Assembly: GCF_000002425.4 (NCBI RefSeq)
Contig: NC_037257.1
Span: forward strand, 16,842,328 to 16,906,327
Length of the DNA stretch: 64,000 nt
Direction: 5' to 3'
Source: Physcomitrium patens
Lineage: Eukaryota > Streptophyta > Bryopsida > Funariales > Funariaceae
In this document: positions 24,624-34,300 of the stretch, piece after piece
Numbering within the stretch: the first letter of the stretch is position 1
Layout: the number at the start of each line of letters is the position of its first letter
Position numbers and translations under genes: made by a program
The notes under the pieces: generated by a model
Told to the model about the DNA's origin: nothing
The model's database searches: none
Seen by the model: the letters and a program-made list of their open reading frames with translations, nothing else

Positions 24624-24641
24624 TGGCGCCGCTATCGAGGA
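24624..24641 (+). promoter_or_regulatory. Primer binding site of the gag-only element
   Basis: TGGCGCCGCTATCGAGG begins 3 bases after the LTR end. TGGCGCC is the primer-site core seen in many plant Ty3/gypsy elements (often assigned to tRNA-Asp). This suggests descent from a gypsy-type partner different from the chromovirus. Confidence 0.75.
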
Positions 24642-24689
24642 GTGATAATAGCTTTGAATGTTAGGAATTAATTACCAAACGTGTGAGAA

Positions 24690-26470
24690 AATTGGCAATG
24701 GAAGACGATTTGAGTAGTATTTGAAGCAAGATTATGGTTAATAAGAATGAAAACATTGCATTGAAGAAAATAAATCAGTTGAGAGAGAGACAAGGAAGAG
24801 CGCAAGGAAAGAACTTACTTAGAGAGGAGCAAGAACGTAATCTTAAAAAGAAGCATCAATAGAATTGGATTAAACCATGGTTGCAAGCTTGTCGGTGCAT
24901 CCAAACATATCAAGAACCGGATAGACTGTTAATTCTGCCCTCGTATGTACCATTAGAAAAACTGCCAAGAACACTCGCGGAAAATTTTGTTAACATTTTA
25001 GTGGAAATCTTGACACCATTAACTGAAAGAGGAGGCGTAGAAGAATTTGGTACTCCATTGGATATTTTTTCAGTAGGGGGTACCGATAAAACGAGCAATA
25101 GTGGCTCTTCAGATTGGCAAAAATTGGTCGCCAATAAAGATAACTATATTATATTTCAAAATTTGACGTTTTCACCTATAATTCAACCAATAAAATTATT
25201 TATGGAAAATAACAGTAAATTGAGGAGCATTGAAAGCTCGGAAATTAGAATAAGGGAAAGCAGAGATTATTTTAAAACGGAGTTTAGCGGAACAAGAAAT
25301 TCAATGGCGTCAAGAGGACCAACCGTTTCGATTGCACTATAAATGGGTGCAATAGGCGATCGTACGACTAATGTCGCACCACTACCTACTTTTTGGAGAT
25401 TTTTGGCTGCAGATCTTGATCAATATTTGTCTCAATTTCTTACAACATGTATAGCTAATAATAGCAAAACTGAAGATATTTGGTTGCGATAGCTGCCAAC
25501 GGCCTTAAAAGACATGGCGTTTGAATGGTACAATCACCAACCAGTGGATCAATTTTCGAATTGGGAACCATTGAAGAATACATTTTTATCTCATTTTTGG
25601 CCAATTGGTTTTGAGGACCGCCTTTGAGAGAGGTTAATGAACAGCAAAATGATCCTAGGGGAGGCAATGGAATCGTACTATGGCCGAGTGGCTGATATAC
25701 TCAGTAAGTAGCTGAATCACCAAATACCGGAGGTATTTATCTTATCCATATTAATCAATGGTTTGTATTCACCTGAACTAAAAATGTTTGTAAAGGAAGC
25801 TCAATCCATTACGATGGCTGCATCCTTTAATAGAGCCAAGGTTTGGGAGGAATGCCATTATGATCAATTTTTAACTGCGGGAGCCACGATGATTCCAGTT
25901 CAAGGTAGATATCAAAATCTGACTTGGAACAAATCAATAGGTAGTTATCCACGGATATTAGAAAGAAGGGCCAATTCCAATACCAATATTCAGAGGCCAA
26001 TTAATGTCACCCCATTGCACGCTATACCACCGAATGTGACAACAGCGTATGTTCCATATTTTCCATATCAGCAACAAGCATTAACTACGGCAGAGATACC
26101 AATAATGTCAACCCTAAAAGATTCCAATGAAACCTTGTTATTGAATTTGACAAAGAAAATGGAAGAAATGGCCGTCAATATGGCCAAAGATAAGGAGAAG
26201 AGGTAAAAGCCTACCAATACTAGGACCATAGTATAGTACAGTAATTATAAGGGCCACGGTCATTCTGTAACAGAATGTCCTTCATCCTCACAAATAATGG
26301 GCCATATTGTATGATTGAAGGGTTTTCCAATGGGTCTATTCAATTGGAGGATTTCATGGATCATCGATTCAGTACCCGCATTAACGGGAACCGATTACGG
26401 TTATATCATACATAAAATCCGAGATGGGTTTTCAATTTCTGGAGGAGGTCATGTCGAATGTACTTAGGAT
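24690..26470 (+). pseudogene. gag-like region of the gag-only element
   Basis: Several open segments share one reading direction with single stops between them. 24881-25342 has an N-terminal domain I do not recognise (CRCIQTYQEPDRLLILPSYV onward). The next segment (about 25345-25760) reads FLAADLDQYLSQFL, then IWLR-stop-LPTALKDMAFEWYN and FSNWEPLKNTFLSHF, the core of a retrotransposon gag (capsid) domain. 25763-26206 continues with a Pro/Gln/Tyr-rich part and a charged end, MEEMAVNMAKDKEKR. A degenerate zinc knuckle (YSNYKGHGHSVTECP, about 26236-26280) follows, with two of its three Cys changed. It is inactive here. Confidence 0.75.
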
Positions 26471-26868
26471 AGATCTAATTAAGTGCGTTAGGGTGTAGAG
26501 GCGGTTGAAAGGATAGTTAGTAATTATTAATGTGTCAAATGGGATGGAGGTGAGAAACGGACAGTAGGGGTAACATGTTGTCGTTATCACTACTAGGTAA
26601 AAGAATAGGAGTGGGGCACCCATTTATGGTCATTTTCAAGTGTCACATTCTGTTATTGTTTCTTTTTGATGTTACAATTTTGGATGTTTCGGAGTACTGG
26701 AGCGTAGTATTGATGGTTAAAGCTTGAAAGAGTGTATGTCATGGTGATTGAGAGTGCAAAGAGAGCTACAAATAGAGAGAAAAGTGGCCGAAATGTGAAA
26801 GCTAAACGTAATTTAGGACCACCATCCATAGTAATCATTACCAATATAGAGCCTATGAAGCTAGAGAT

Positions 26869-27249
26869 TTGTTGGACGCCAAAGAGAATACAAGATTTTT
26901 GAAATGCGTAAATGTTTCAGTTTTTACGAAGGGTCAGTTGGTAATGGAACGAGAAAAGGCAGAGTTATTGGCGCAAGAGAAATTGGTATTGAGTGACCAA
27001 TACAGATGTGAAACGGAGCGGTTAAGGGCTGAAATTGAGGCCTTGAATATCGAGGTGATAAGATTGGCAGAGGATTTAGTCAATATTGGTCAAGCACAAG
27101 TATCGATGTTGCCAGTTCCTGAAGTTTCAGAAGAGAGGAGTCACTTTCAGCACCAATTGGAATTGAGAGATGCCCAGATCCTAAAATTCGAAGCTCAAGT
27201 CCATAAACTGGGCGAGTACAATGAAGACCTTTCAGCTCAATTGAGGTAG
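26869..27249 (+). pseudogene. Coiled-coil ORF of the gag-only element
   Basis: 126 codons, uninterrupted. From about residue 24 on it is a strong heptad pattern rich in Glu, Leu, Lys, Arg and Gln (MEREKAELLAQEKLVLSDQY, ERLRAEIEALNIEVIRLAED), then a second block LRDAQILKFEAQVHKLGEYN. Such a chain would form a coiled coil and might oligomerise with Gag. No enzyme motif is present. It lies just before the polypurine tract. It may be the tail of the gag polyprotein after a frame break, or a separate additional ORF. I cannot assign a known family. Confidence 0.55.
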
Positions 27250-27432
27250 GAGCCGATGGAAGGATTGGAGGAGGACGAAGAGTTGCAGTTGGAACTGAAA
27301 TCGATGGAACCAATAACAGATACTGCGGCAATTGATTAATTAGATAGGTCAGAGGAATCGTAATTTTTGTAGAATTTTGTTAGATAATTTTTAGATAGGT
27401 ATCAATTGAGTATTTGCAAGGACGCTGCACAG

Positions 27433-27447
27433 ATAGGAGTGGGGCTA
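27433..27447 (+). promoter_or_regulatory. Polypurine tract of the gag-only element
   Basis: ATAGGAGTGGGGCTA directly precedes the 3' LTR at 27448. A purine-rich run at this place primes plus-strand synthesis. Confidence 0.75.
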
Positions 27448-28211
27448 TGTAGAATAGATATTAATTCATTTTTAAAAGATATTGGTAAAATATATTAATA
27501 GTCTATATAATAGGAAATTCAGGAGGATGGATGAATGATTTAGTTATTAAAAGCAGTTAATTATAGAATTACAGTTAGAATCTGGAGAATCATAGGAAAG
27601 TATATAAGAGTTGTAGAAGTTAATTAAGGTGCCATTGCTGTGATAGCTATGAGCCGAGGTAAGCTTGGTGCTACCTCTTTTCTTTTGTTTGTTATTTTCT
27701 TTGAATAAGAGGATTGAGAGTTTCTGAATATTGTGAAGTGAATTATGGAATAGAAATGTGATTGGTATTATTTGAGAAGAAGAAAGATTGAATGCTGAAA
27801 TCTGATTGTAGTTCAGCAGAGAGAATGAGTTTGTGTTTGTGTGAAACACCGTAATGTGAATGGTAGTTCTGTGTGAAGAATTCCAGTGATTGGAATGAGG
27901 GTAATTGTGTACTGAAAGCTATGAGGGTACAGTATTACAGTTGGAGATTATGAAGGTGAATATATTGGTAGAAATAGCAGTTATTGGTATGACTGAATTG
28001 CTGTAAGAAAGAGACCGATAAGGTGAAGGAGGAGATTATAGTTTCTTTGTGTGTTCAGATATTGGAAATAGAGACAATACATTCAGGAGGTAATTGATTG
28101 TATGACCTTAACGTGAACGCTTAAGCAACTAGTCATTTTTCATGTTTGAATCCCTCTATACGGATTTATTTCCATTAGATTAATTTGAAATAAGTAAAAC
28201 AAAAAATCACA
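27448..28211 (+). repeat. 3' LTR of the gag-only element
   Basis: 764 bp, TGTAGAATAG..AATCACA. The ORFs at 23956-24261 and 27547-27849 (minus) are the same spurious LTR reading in both copies. Confidence 0.93.
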
Positions 28212-29905
28212 AAGTACAAGAAGATGAAGCCTTTCCAAATGAAAGAAGATATCCCTTGAGGGAAAGAAAACCACGTGGTGAATGATGGAAGGACCATATT
28301 TTTTGTCAAGTAAGTGAAGAACATGTCAATGTTGCTCTTCTTGCTAATCTATTGAGTTTGTGTGATGCAATAAAGTCCACTGATGCTATGAAGTGGAAGA
28401 ATGCTATAGAAGAAGAATAAAAATCACTCATTCATAATGGAGCATAGAAATTGATTCAACTTCCATTACATCGATCTTCAATTGGTTGTAAGTGGGTGTT
28501 TAGAATCAAAAAAGATGGAATGGATAATATTATAAGATACAAGGCTAGATTGGTTGCCAAAGGATATTCACAAGTTATTGGAGTTGATTTCAATAAGATA
28601 TTTGTTCTTATGGCCAAATTCACCACCATTAGAATCATTTTGGCAATTGGGGCAGCAATGAACTTGGAGATGCATCAAATGGATGTGAAGACGGCATTCT
28701 TGAATGGAAGCTTGAAAGAAGACATCTATATGGATCAACCTCAAGGATTTATACAAGAAGGCAATCAACATCTTATTTTTAAGTTGAGAAAATCTTTGTA
28801 TGGACTAAAGCAATCTCTAAAGGCATGGTACCAATGTATTGATACATTCTTTGTAAGTGAAGGATTTGTAAGGAGTGAGGTTGATCATTTCTTATATGTG
28901 ATGTAATCAAATGAATTCATATTGATTGTCATCTTATGTATTGATGATCTAATTATCTTAACCAATACTATGAAGATGATGGATTGGTTGAAGGTAAAAT
29001 TAGAAAGAGAGTATGAGATGAGTGATTTGGGAGAGCTTCACTATTGTTTAAGAGTAGAGTTTGTAAGAGATCATCCTAAGAAGACCATTACAATGAGCGA
29101 AAGTAAGTACATTGACGAGGTGTTGAAATGATTCAATATGGAGGAGTATAAGCCTATTGGAATACCTTTGGACGCCAATTTGAAGTTGATGAAGCTCACA
29201 AATGAAGAATTTGCTGAAATTAAAGGTCAAATGCAAGGAATTCTATACAAAGCAAAAGTGGATTCACTAATGTATGCAATGATTGGCACAAAGGTGGATC
29301 TTGCATATGCGGTGAGTGTTGTGAGCCAACACCTGTCAAACATTGGACCAATCCATTGGGCAACCATTAAAAGGATCATGAAGTACTTAAAAGGTACTTT
29401 GAATTTCAAATTGTGCCTTGGAGGTGATAACATTACTTTACATGGTTATTATGATGCAAATTGGGATGGAAATGCAAGTTATAGAAGATCAAAAATGAGA
29501 TATATATTCTTTGTTGGAGTAGAAGCTATATCATGGAATTGTAAGAGACAACTAACAATTACAAGGTCAATAATGGCAGCGGCATACATGGCAGTAAACC
29601 ATGGTGCAATGGACGCAATATGACTAAGATAACTTTTGGAGGACATTGGAGATGTGCAAATAGAGGTAATTGTAATAGAGTGTGACAATCAAGGATGTCT
29701 TGCATTTGTAAAGAATCTCAAACTTCATTCAAGGACAAAACATATTGACATTCAACATCACTTCATAAGAGAGAAGATTGAAATGGAAGTGATTGATATG
29801 AAGTATTGTGCAACGGAAGACATGCTTGCTAATTTTTCAACAAAGACATTAGTAAAGGATAGATACCACATGTTGACAAAGGCATTAGGATTGAAAGTCC
29901 TTTGA
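28212..29905 (+). pseudogene. copia reverse transcriptase and RNase H (right piece of the copia element)
   Basis: RT copies RNA to DNA; RNase H removes the RNA strand. 28451-28906 reads GCKWVFRIKKDG, YKARLVAKGYSQ, QMDVKTAFLNGSLKEDIYM and SLYGLKQSLKAWYQ, the complete copia RT front. A stop at about 28903 precedes 28922-29131, where the catalytic YVDD box reads CIDD (LCIDDLIIL). 29138-29623 covers LMYAMIGTKVDLAYAVSVVS, HWATIKRIMKYLKGT and the RNase H start GYYDANWDGN, where the family usually has Y-x-D-A-D-W-A. 29636-29905 reads ECDNQGCLAFVKN, RTKHIDIQHHFIRE and DMLANFSTKTL, the standard copia C-terminus. Stops lie between the segments. Confidence 0.93.
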
Positions 29906-29926
29906 CCAATAGCAAAGTGAGAGTAT

Positions 29927-30236
29927 TGAAGTAAGACACTTAGTAAAAGATATTACCTTACGTAAGTTGCTAGAGGTCAAAAGGCAGCAAAGAGTATAAT
30001 GAAGCTACTATAGTGGCTTATAAGATTTGTAGGTAGCAGCTAGGTTAAGAAAGAACCTAGGATTTAGTTGAATGAAGTAGAAATAGATGTAACATGGATA
30101 GAAGTTGCCTCATTGGTTGGCAACCACCATCTATAAGTAACAAGTGTATGAAGTAAGAGTTATCTTACTATATACTCTCTTTTGTATACAAACTTCCTAA
30201 TGCTAAGTGTTGTGACTTCAAAGTGCTTGTTCTTCA
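29927..30236 (+). repeat. 3' LTR of the copia element
   Basis: 310 bp, TGAAGTAAG..TTCTTCA, preceded by the purine-rich AGCAAAGTGAGAGTAT as the polypurine tract. Confidence 0.92.
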
Positions 30237-30409
30237 ATAAAAATATTATATTTATTTATCTTTAATAATTAATTTGGTGATTCGTTTAGATTTCTTGAAT
30301 GAAAAAAAGAATAGATGAATTTATCCAACATTCTCACTTATTCATTATAATTTTTTTTCTTTCTACTCAATTAAAAAAAATAAACAAACAAACAAACAAA
30401 AAAATGATG

Positions 30410-31150
30410 TTAAGTAAAGAACAAAGTTGTTGGAATTAATCACAAAGCAAAGCTTTCATAAAAATATTAGCAAGTTGATCTTACGTAGGAATGTAAAAAA
30501 AATCAAATTTTTTTCAAAGTTTATAGGTGAAGAAGTATTTGATGTTGAAATATTAGTTTATTTATGAAATATTAAATATTTAATTAAAATAATGATTCTT
30601 TAATTTTCATAGAAAATTGAAATCAAAATAAAAACCATGAGAATAAGGTTTTATAGAAGTCATGTCATTCAAATAGCTTTATTGGTAAATTTTTCCATTG
30701 AAATGAATTCTATAATAGTAGTAGAATTAATTGCCAAATATTGACTTTGGTTTGTCTATGAAATGGCAACATCGGTAAGAATGTAAATATAGCCTATGTA
30801 ATTCTTTTGGTCGTCTACATCATTGACAAAGTTAACATCAAAAAAGCCTTATGATAAAAAATTAAAAGTAGCAGACTATTGAATGTCAAAGGACAAGATT
30901 ATTTTTAAATGCCAAAATATTTGCTTTAAAGTATTTGAGTAACTTTATTTTGGTTGTTCTTGATATTGCTAAACTTTAGTGAGAGAAAATATTATATTGG
31001 AAGAAGTGACTACTATTGCATATATTAGATAACCAATATATTATAAATAGGACCTTTTTTAAAAAAAATTACCATTGACATCAATCAAAACTTAAAAATT
31101 TTGCTGAATTGATGTAACAACAAAGTTGCAATTAAGAATTTGAAAATATT
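30410..31150 (-). pseudogene. Second copia remnant, RNase H and C-terminus (minus strand)
   Basis: Read on the minus strand and full of stops. DVNFVNDVDDQKNYIGYIYI lies near 30770-30840 (family D-A-D-W-A-G-D-x-x-D-x-K-S-T-S-G-Y), then SQYLAINSTTIIEFISMEKF and, near 30440-30480, QLANIFMKAL, followed by a FQQLCSLL-like end. These fit the copia RNase H and the D-[IM]-F-T-K-x-L terminus. It is a different, older copia family than 14177-30236. Its upstream half lies beyond the chromovirus, at 38,080-38,340. Confidence 0.7.
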
Positions 31151-31893
31151 AAAGAATAGTAATAATATATTTGTTCACTTTAGGATTATACATGTATTTT
31201 TATAATCACTTAATTAAATCTAAAAATAAGATAGTATATTTTATATTTTTTTAAAGAATAAAATTTTAAAAAAAATATTATTAAAAATATTAAAAAAGAA
31301 AGAAAAAAAAACTTTGTGTAAAAAGAATCAAAAGAAGAAGAATAAGAATCAATATAAAAATATTAGAAAAAAAAAAGTTAGATAATTATTGAAAATAGAT
31401 AAGGTGGTTAGCCACCTATGTATTAAAAAAATAAGGTAGTTAAGTTGCCTTAGATAGTTATGATAGTTAGAAAAAAAATAGAGCTATTAATTTTAAATAG
31501 TAATTAAAAAAATCAATATAAAGTAGCTATAACTATTCAAAAATTTATGTTATAAGAATAAATAAAGACTAATAATAAAAAGATTATAATTGATATTTTA
31601 TTATATCTTTTTTATTTTATTTTATTAATACATTAATAAATCTTAAATTCAACTCATAAAATATTTCAAAGAAAGATTTTTAAAGATCTTAAGGATTTTG
31701 AACTTAAGATTGAAGGAGCTTTGAAGCAAAGACCACGATATTTATAAGACATCAAGTAATAGCTAAAGTTCTACTTTAAAACAAATGACATCAATAAATT
31801 ATTTCAACTTTGATAAAGACTTACATGGTAATAATGAAATATTTCAAGACATATAAGACATGAAAAAGAAATTAAAGAACCAAGACAATATAG
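31151..31893. other. AT-rich stretch without a gene
   Basis: No motif is recognised. It presumably belongs to the same minus-strand copia remnant, between its RT and RNase H parts, but is too decayed to read. It ends in TATAG, the left TSD of the next element. Confidence 0.4.
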
Positions 31894-32442
31894 TGTCACA
31901 GACATATACATTTACTTCAATAATTACTTATATAATTAGGTAGAAGTAGGTAAATATAGATTAATTTCATAAAGTCTTTCAGTGAAGCTTCCTAAAAGCT
32001 TCACAGATGTGATTTTGACTTTAGATGTGTTTGTAGGTCAAAAACTTGACCAATAAGTTAACCACATATTGATAGCTTGTGGAACAAGTTAACTCCACAT
32101 AATAGCTTCTGGAATAAGTTAATCATGTGGCGCATATATAGATAACTTACCTTGCAAGTTAAGACATGTGACTCGCAAAGTCAACATGTTTTGGAGGTCC
32201 TATAGGACATCGCCATGTAGCTCCTAGTTAAGAATATATATGGAGGCAACAGTGAAGCCTTTTTCACTCTTGTCAACACTGTTCTAGTCTTTAGTCTTGT
32301 TTCAAGACTTTCTAGTCTTCTTATTTTTGGCAATAGCGATTCTAGTTAATATTGCATTATCTTTTGAGTGACTTTCTAGTTCTCATCAATAACACAAGAG
32401 TATACCGAGGATTCTCTTTTTTTGAGATTCATGTCTCTGACA
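31894..32442 (+). repeat. 5' LTR of the RT-less chromovirus copy
   Basis: TGTCACAGAC..TCTGACA. The promoter-like block TATATATGGAGGCAACAG lies at about 32235-32252, by analogy with the other LTRs of the family. Confidence 0.92.
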
Positions 32443-32659
32443 ATTTGACAAGAGTACTAACATATTATTTTTGTCTTATTTTAGAAGTGAGTAGATTACC
32501 TCACTTCTATTATTTTATTTTGAAGATTGTAGACTACCTATCCATTAAACAAAAAAATCTTGTTTTCTAATACTGATCTTTCCTTAAAGAGAGTAGATTA
32601 TCCCTCTTTGTAGAAATTTTTATTAAAAGTTGTAGATTACCCTCATCTAATTTAACTTT

Positions 32660-33660
32660 TTGAATTTGTTTAAGTTGCCTATAGAAGGAAAGAATATCGA
32701 TGCTACACCTAGTAGAAGTGAGAATAGATTTGCAACTATTGCAGATCTTTATGAGCTTTTCAATACTCTTAGAGTAAAAATCTCACGTATTTCTAATGTG
32801 AATCATGGAGGTACTATGTCTATACCTATAGAAGAAGTTTAGAGTGTGCGACAAGAAGTTGTGGAATTAAAAGAAGCAAGTAGATCGACCTCACAATCAA
32901 ATCCATGGAATTTTGTTTCTACAAGTATGATGAGGACAAGAATTAGTATGTCTGAGAAGTTTAATAGAACAAGATCAAAATTTCAAGGATTTTTGCAAGA
33001 AGTCAAGCTCTATCTAAGATTGTACCTTTTTTAACATCTTGATGGATTTACTCAAGTTAAATTCATAGGCACACTTCTATCAAGAAGTACTCTCTTTTGA
33101 TTTGCATCTTTAATAGAAAAAATTTTGTGACTTCTTTATGATTTAAATTCATTCTTAGAAGTATTTACGGTGATATTTGGAGAAAGTAATCAAGAATGAG
33201 TAACATAGACCAAACTCTTATCTTTATGACAAAGATCACAATCAACCACCACATATATTGTTAAATTCCAAAACCTTGCTTACAATGTGGACTGGAATGA
33301 TAAAGCACTCATCAAAAAAATTTGAAATGGATTAAAAGATAGTATCAAAGATTTATTATTAATAATGCCAAAAATAAAAACTTTGGAATAATTTATTGCT
33401 CAAGCCATTGCATGCAACAATTATTTATTTGAAAGACATCAAGAACAAAGACTTAGTTGGAGAAGAATAAGTCAAGTAATAGTGACAACTTCTAAGTTTT
33501 TTGAAATATATTCATCAAGGCCAAAACCAATGCAAATTTATATGATACGTTTTAAAACTCTCACAGAGGAAGAAAAGACTAGACGTTGCTAAGAGGGTTT
33601 GTGTTTATACTATGGAGAAGCTAAGCTCACTACTCAACATTGTCCATAGAAACAACAGAA
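32660..33660 (+). pseudogene. gag of the RT-less chromovirus copy
   Basis: MNLFKLPIEGKNIDATPSRS starts a reading that runs to a TAG at 32840. It continues with ELKEASRSTSQSNPWNF and MSEKFNRTRSKFQGFLQEVK (32960-33010), the gag signature also seen in the minus-strand copy. A degraded zinc knuckle (LCLYYGEAKLTTQHCP) lies near 33600-33652. Stops and frameshifts separate the blocks. Confidence 0.75.
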
Positions 33661-33667
33661 TTACAAA

Positions 33668-34279
33668 ATGAGGAGGATAATTATCAAAGAAGATAATGTG
33701 TCAAAAAAACAAATTTTTCCAAGTACAATAGGTACCAAGCAGCTGGAATCATGTGCAATACTTAGTAAAGGTCTTATTCTCTCCTCAATTTCTTCACCTT
33801 ATTTTATAATAGATGTGCATTTAAGACCTAAAAATTACAAAGTCCTTGCCTTATTAGATTCAAAAGCCTCAGCCTGTTTTATAGAGGAAGATTTTGTCAA
33901 AAATCAAAAAATATTTTTAGTCAAAAAAACTAAATCCGTACATGTAAAAGTCATAGATGGTCATTTGTGGTCTTTTGAAAATGTTAGCTATGAGACTGTT
34001 CCTTTACATATAACAATTAAAGATCATAAAAGTATAGTAGTATTTAATATAATAAGATCTTCTTCCAATCTAGTTATTTTAGGATTATCATGGCTAAAAA
34101 AATATAACCTTCAAATAGATTGGATTTCTCGTAATCTTAACTTTTTTGGTAGTATAATCCAAGATCGAGTTAGCAAAATAGAAATACAAAAGTCTAGTAC
34201 TTCCAAACTTTTACTAGTAGATGCGAGAGCTTTCATCTATGCTATAAAAGAAGGAACATCTTTTTCTAATCTGTTCTAA
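33668..34279 (+). pseudogene. Aspartic protease of the RT-less chromovirus copy
   Basis: 203 open codons, the longest open stretch of this element. The active site reads ALLDSKASACF at about 33849-33881, with the invariant Gly after D-S changed to Lys, so the enzyme should be dead. The end of the fold is SNLVILGLSWLKKYNLQ. The reading runs to AFIYAIKEGTS and then joins sequence that in the sister copy lies after the RT YLDD motif. Confidence 0.88.
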
Positions 34280-34300
34280 GAACACAAAAGAATATGAACT
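34258..34300 (+). other. Deletion junction removing the RT catalytic domain
   Basis: Upstream sequence (to AFIYAIKEGTS) matches the minus-strand copy near 20,935. Downstream sequence (from the hexamer CACAAAAG before AATATGAACTTCAT) matches it near 20,290. About 640 bp holding the RT fingers and palm with YLDD is absent. A short filler of about 15 bases lies between. Confidence 0.75.

Larger units (their letters stand above)
23857..28211 (+). mobile_element. Gag-only (non-autonomous) LTR retrotransposon inserted in the copia element
   Basis: Two 764-bp LTRs (23857-24620 and 27448-28211) begin TGTAGAATAG and end AATCACA. Flanks are AAGTG (23852-23856) and AAGTA (28212-28216), a TSD with one transition. 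A TGGCGCC primer binding site follows the 5' LTR and a purine tract (GATAGGAGTGGGG) precedes the 3' LTR. The 2827-bp interior holds a gag-type region and a coiled-coil ORF but nothing like protease, RT, RNase H or integrase in any frame I read. It must have relied on proteins from another element, as LARD-type elements do. It is unrelated to the chromovirus around it. Confidence 0.88.
14177..30236 (+). mobile_element. Ty1/copia element split by two nested insertions
   Basis: Two 310-bp LTRs (14177-14486 and 29927-30236) with TGAAG..CTTCA termini enclose gag, protease, integrase, reverse transcriptase and RNase H in the copia order, on the plus strand. The element is cut at 16861/23233 by a minus-strand chromovirus and at 23856/28212 by a gag-only LTR element. 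Subtracting each insertion with one TSD leaves about 5.32 kb, a usual copia size. The protein reading resumes in frame after the second insertion (GREHEV continues into QEDEAF, then YPLRERKP, the usual linker before the reverse transcriptase). Stops and missing active-site residues make it inactive. No clear TSD for the outer element was found. Confidence 0.93.

Noticed and set aside
30410-31150. Continuation of the 14177-30236 copia element
   Set aside because: It lies outside the 3' LTR and reads on the opposite strand, so it belongs to another element.
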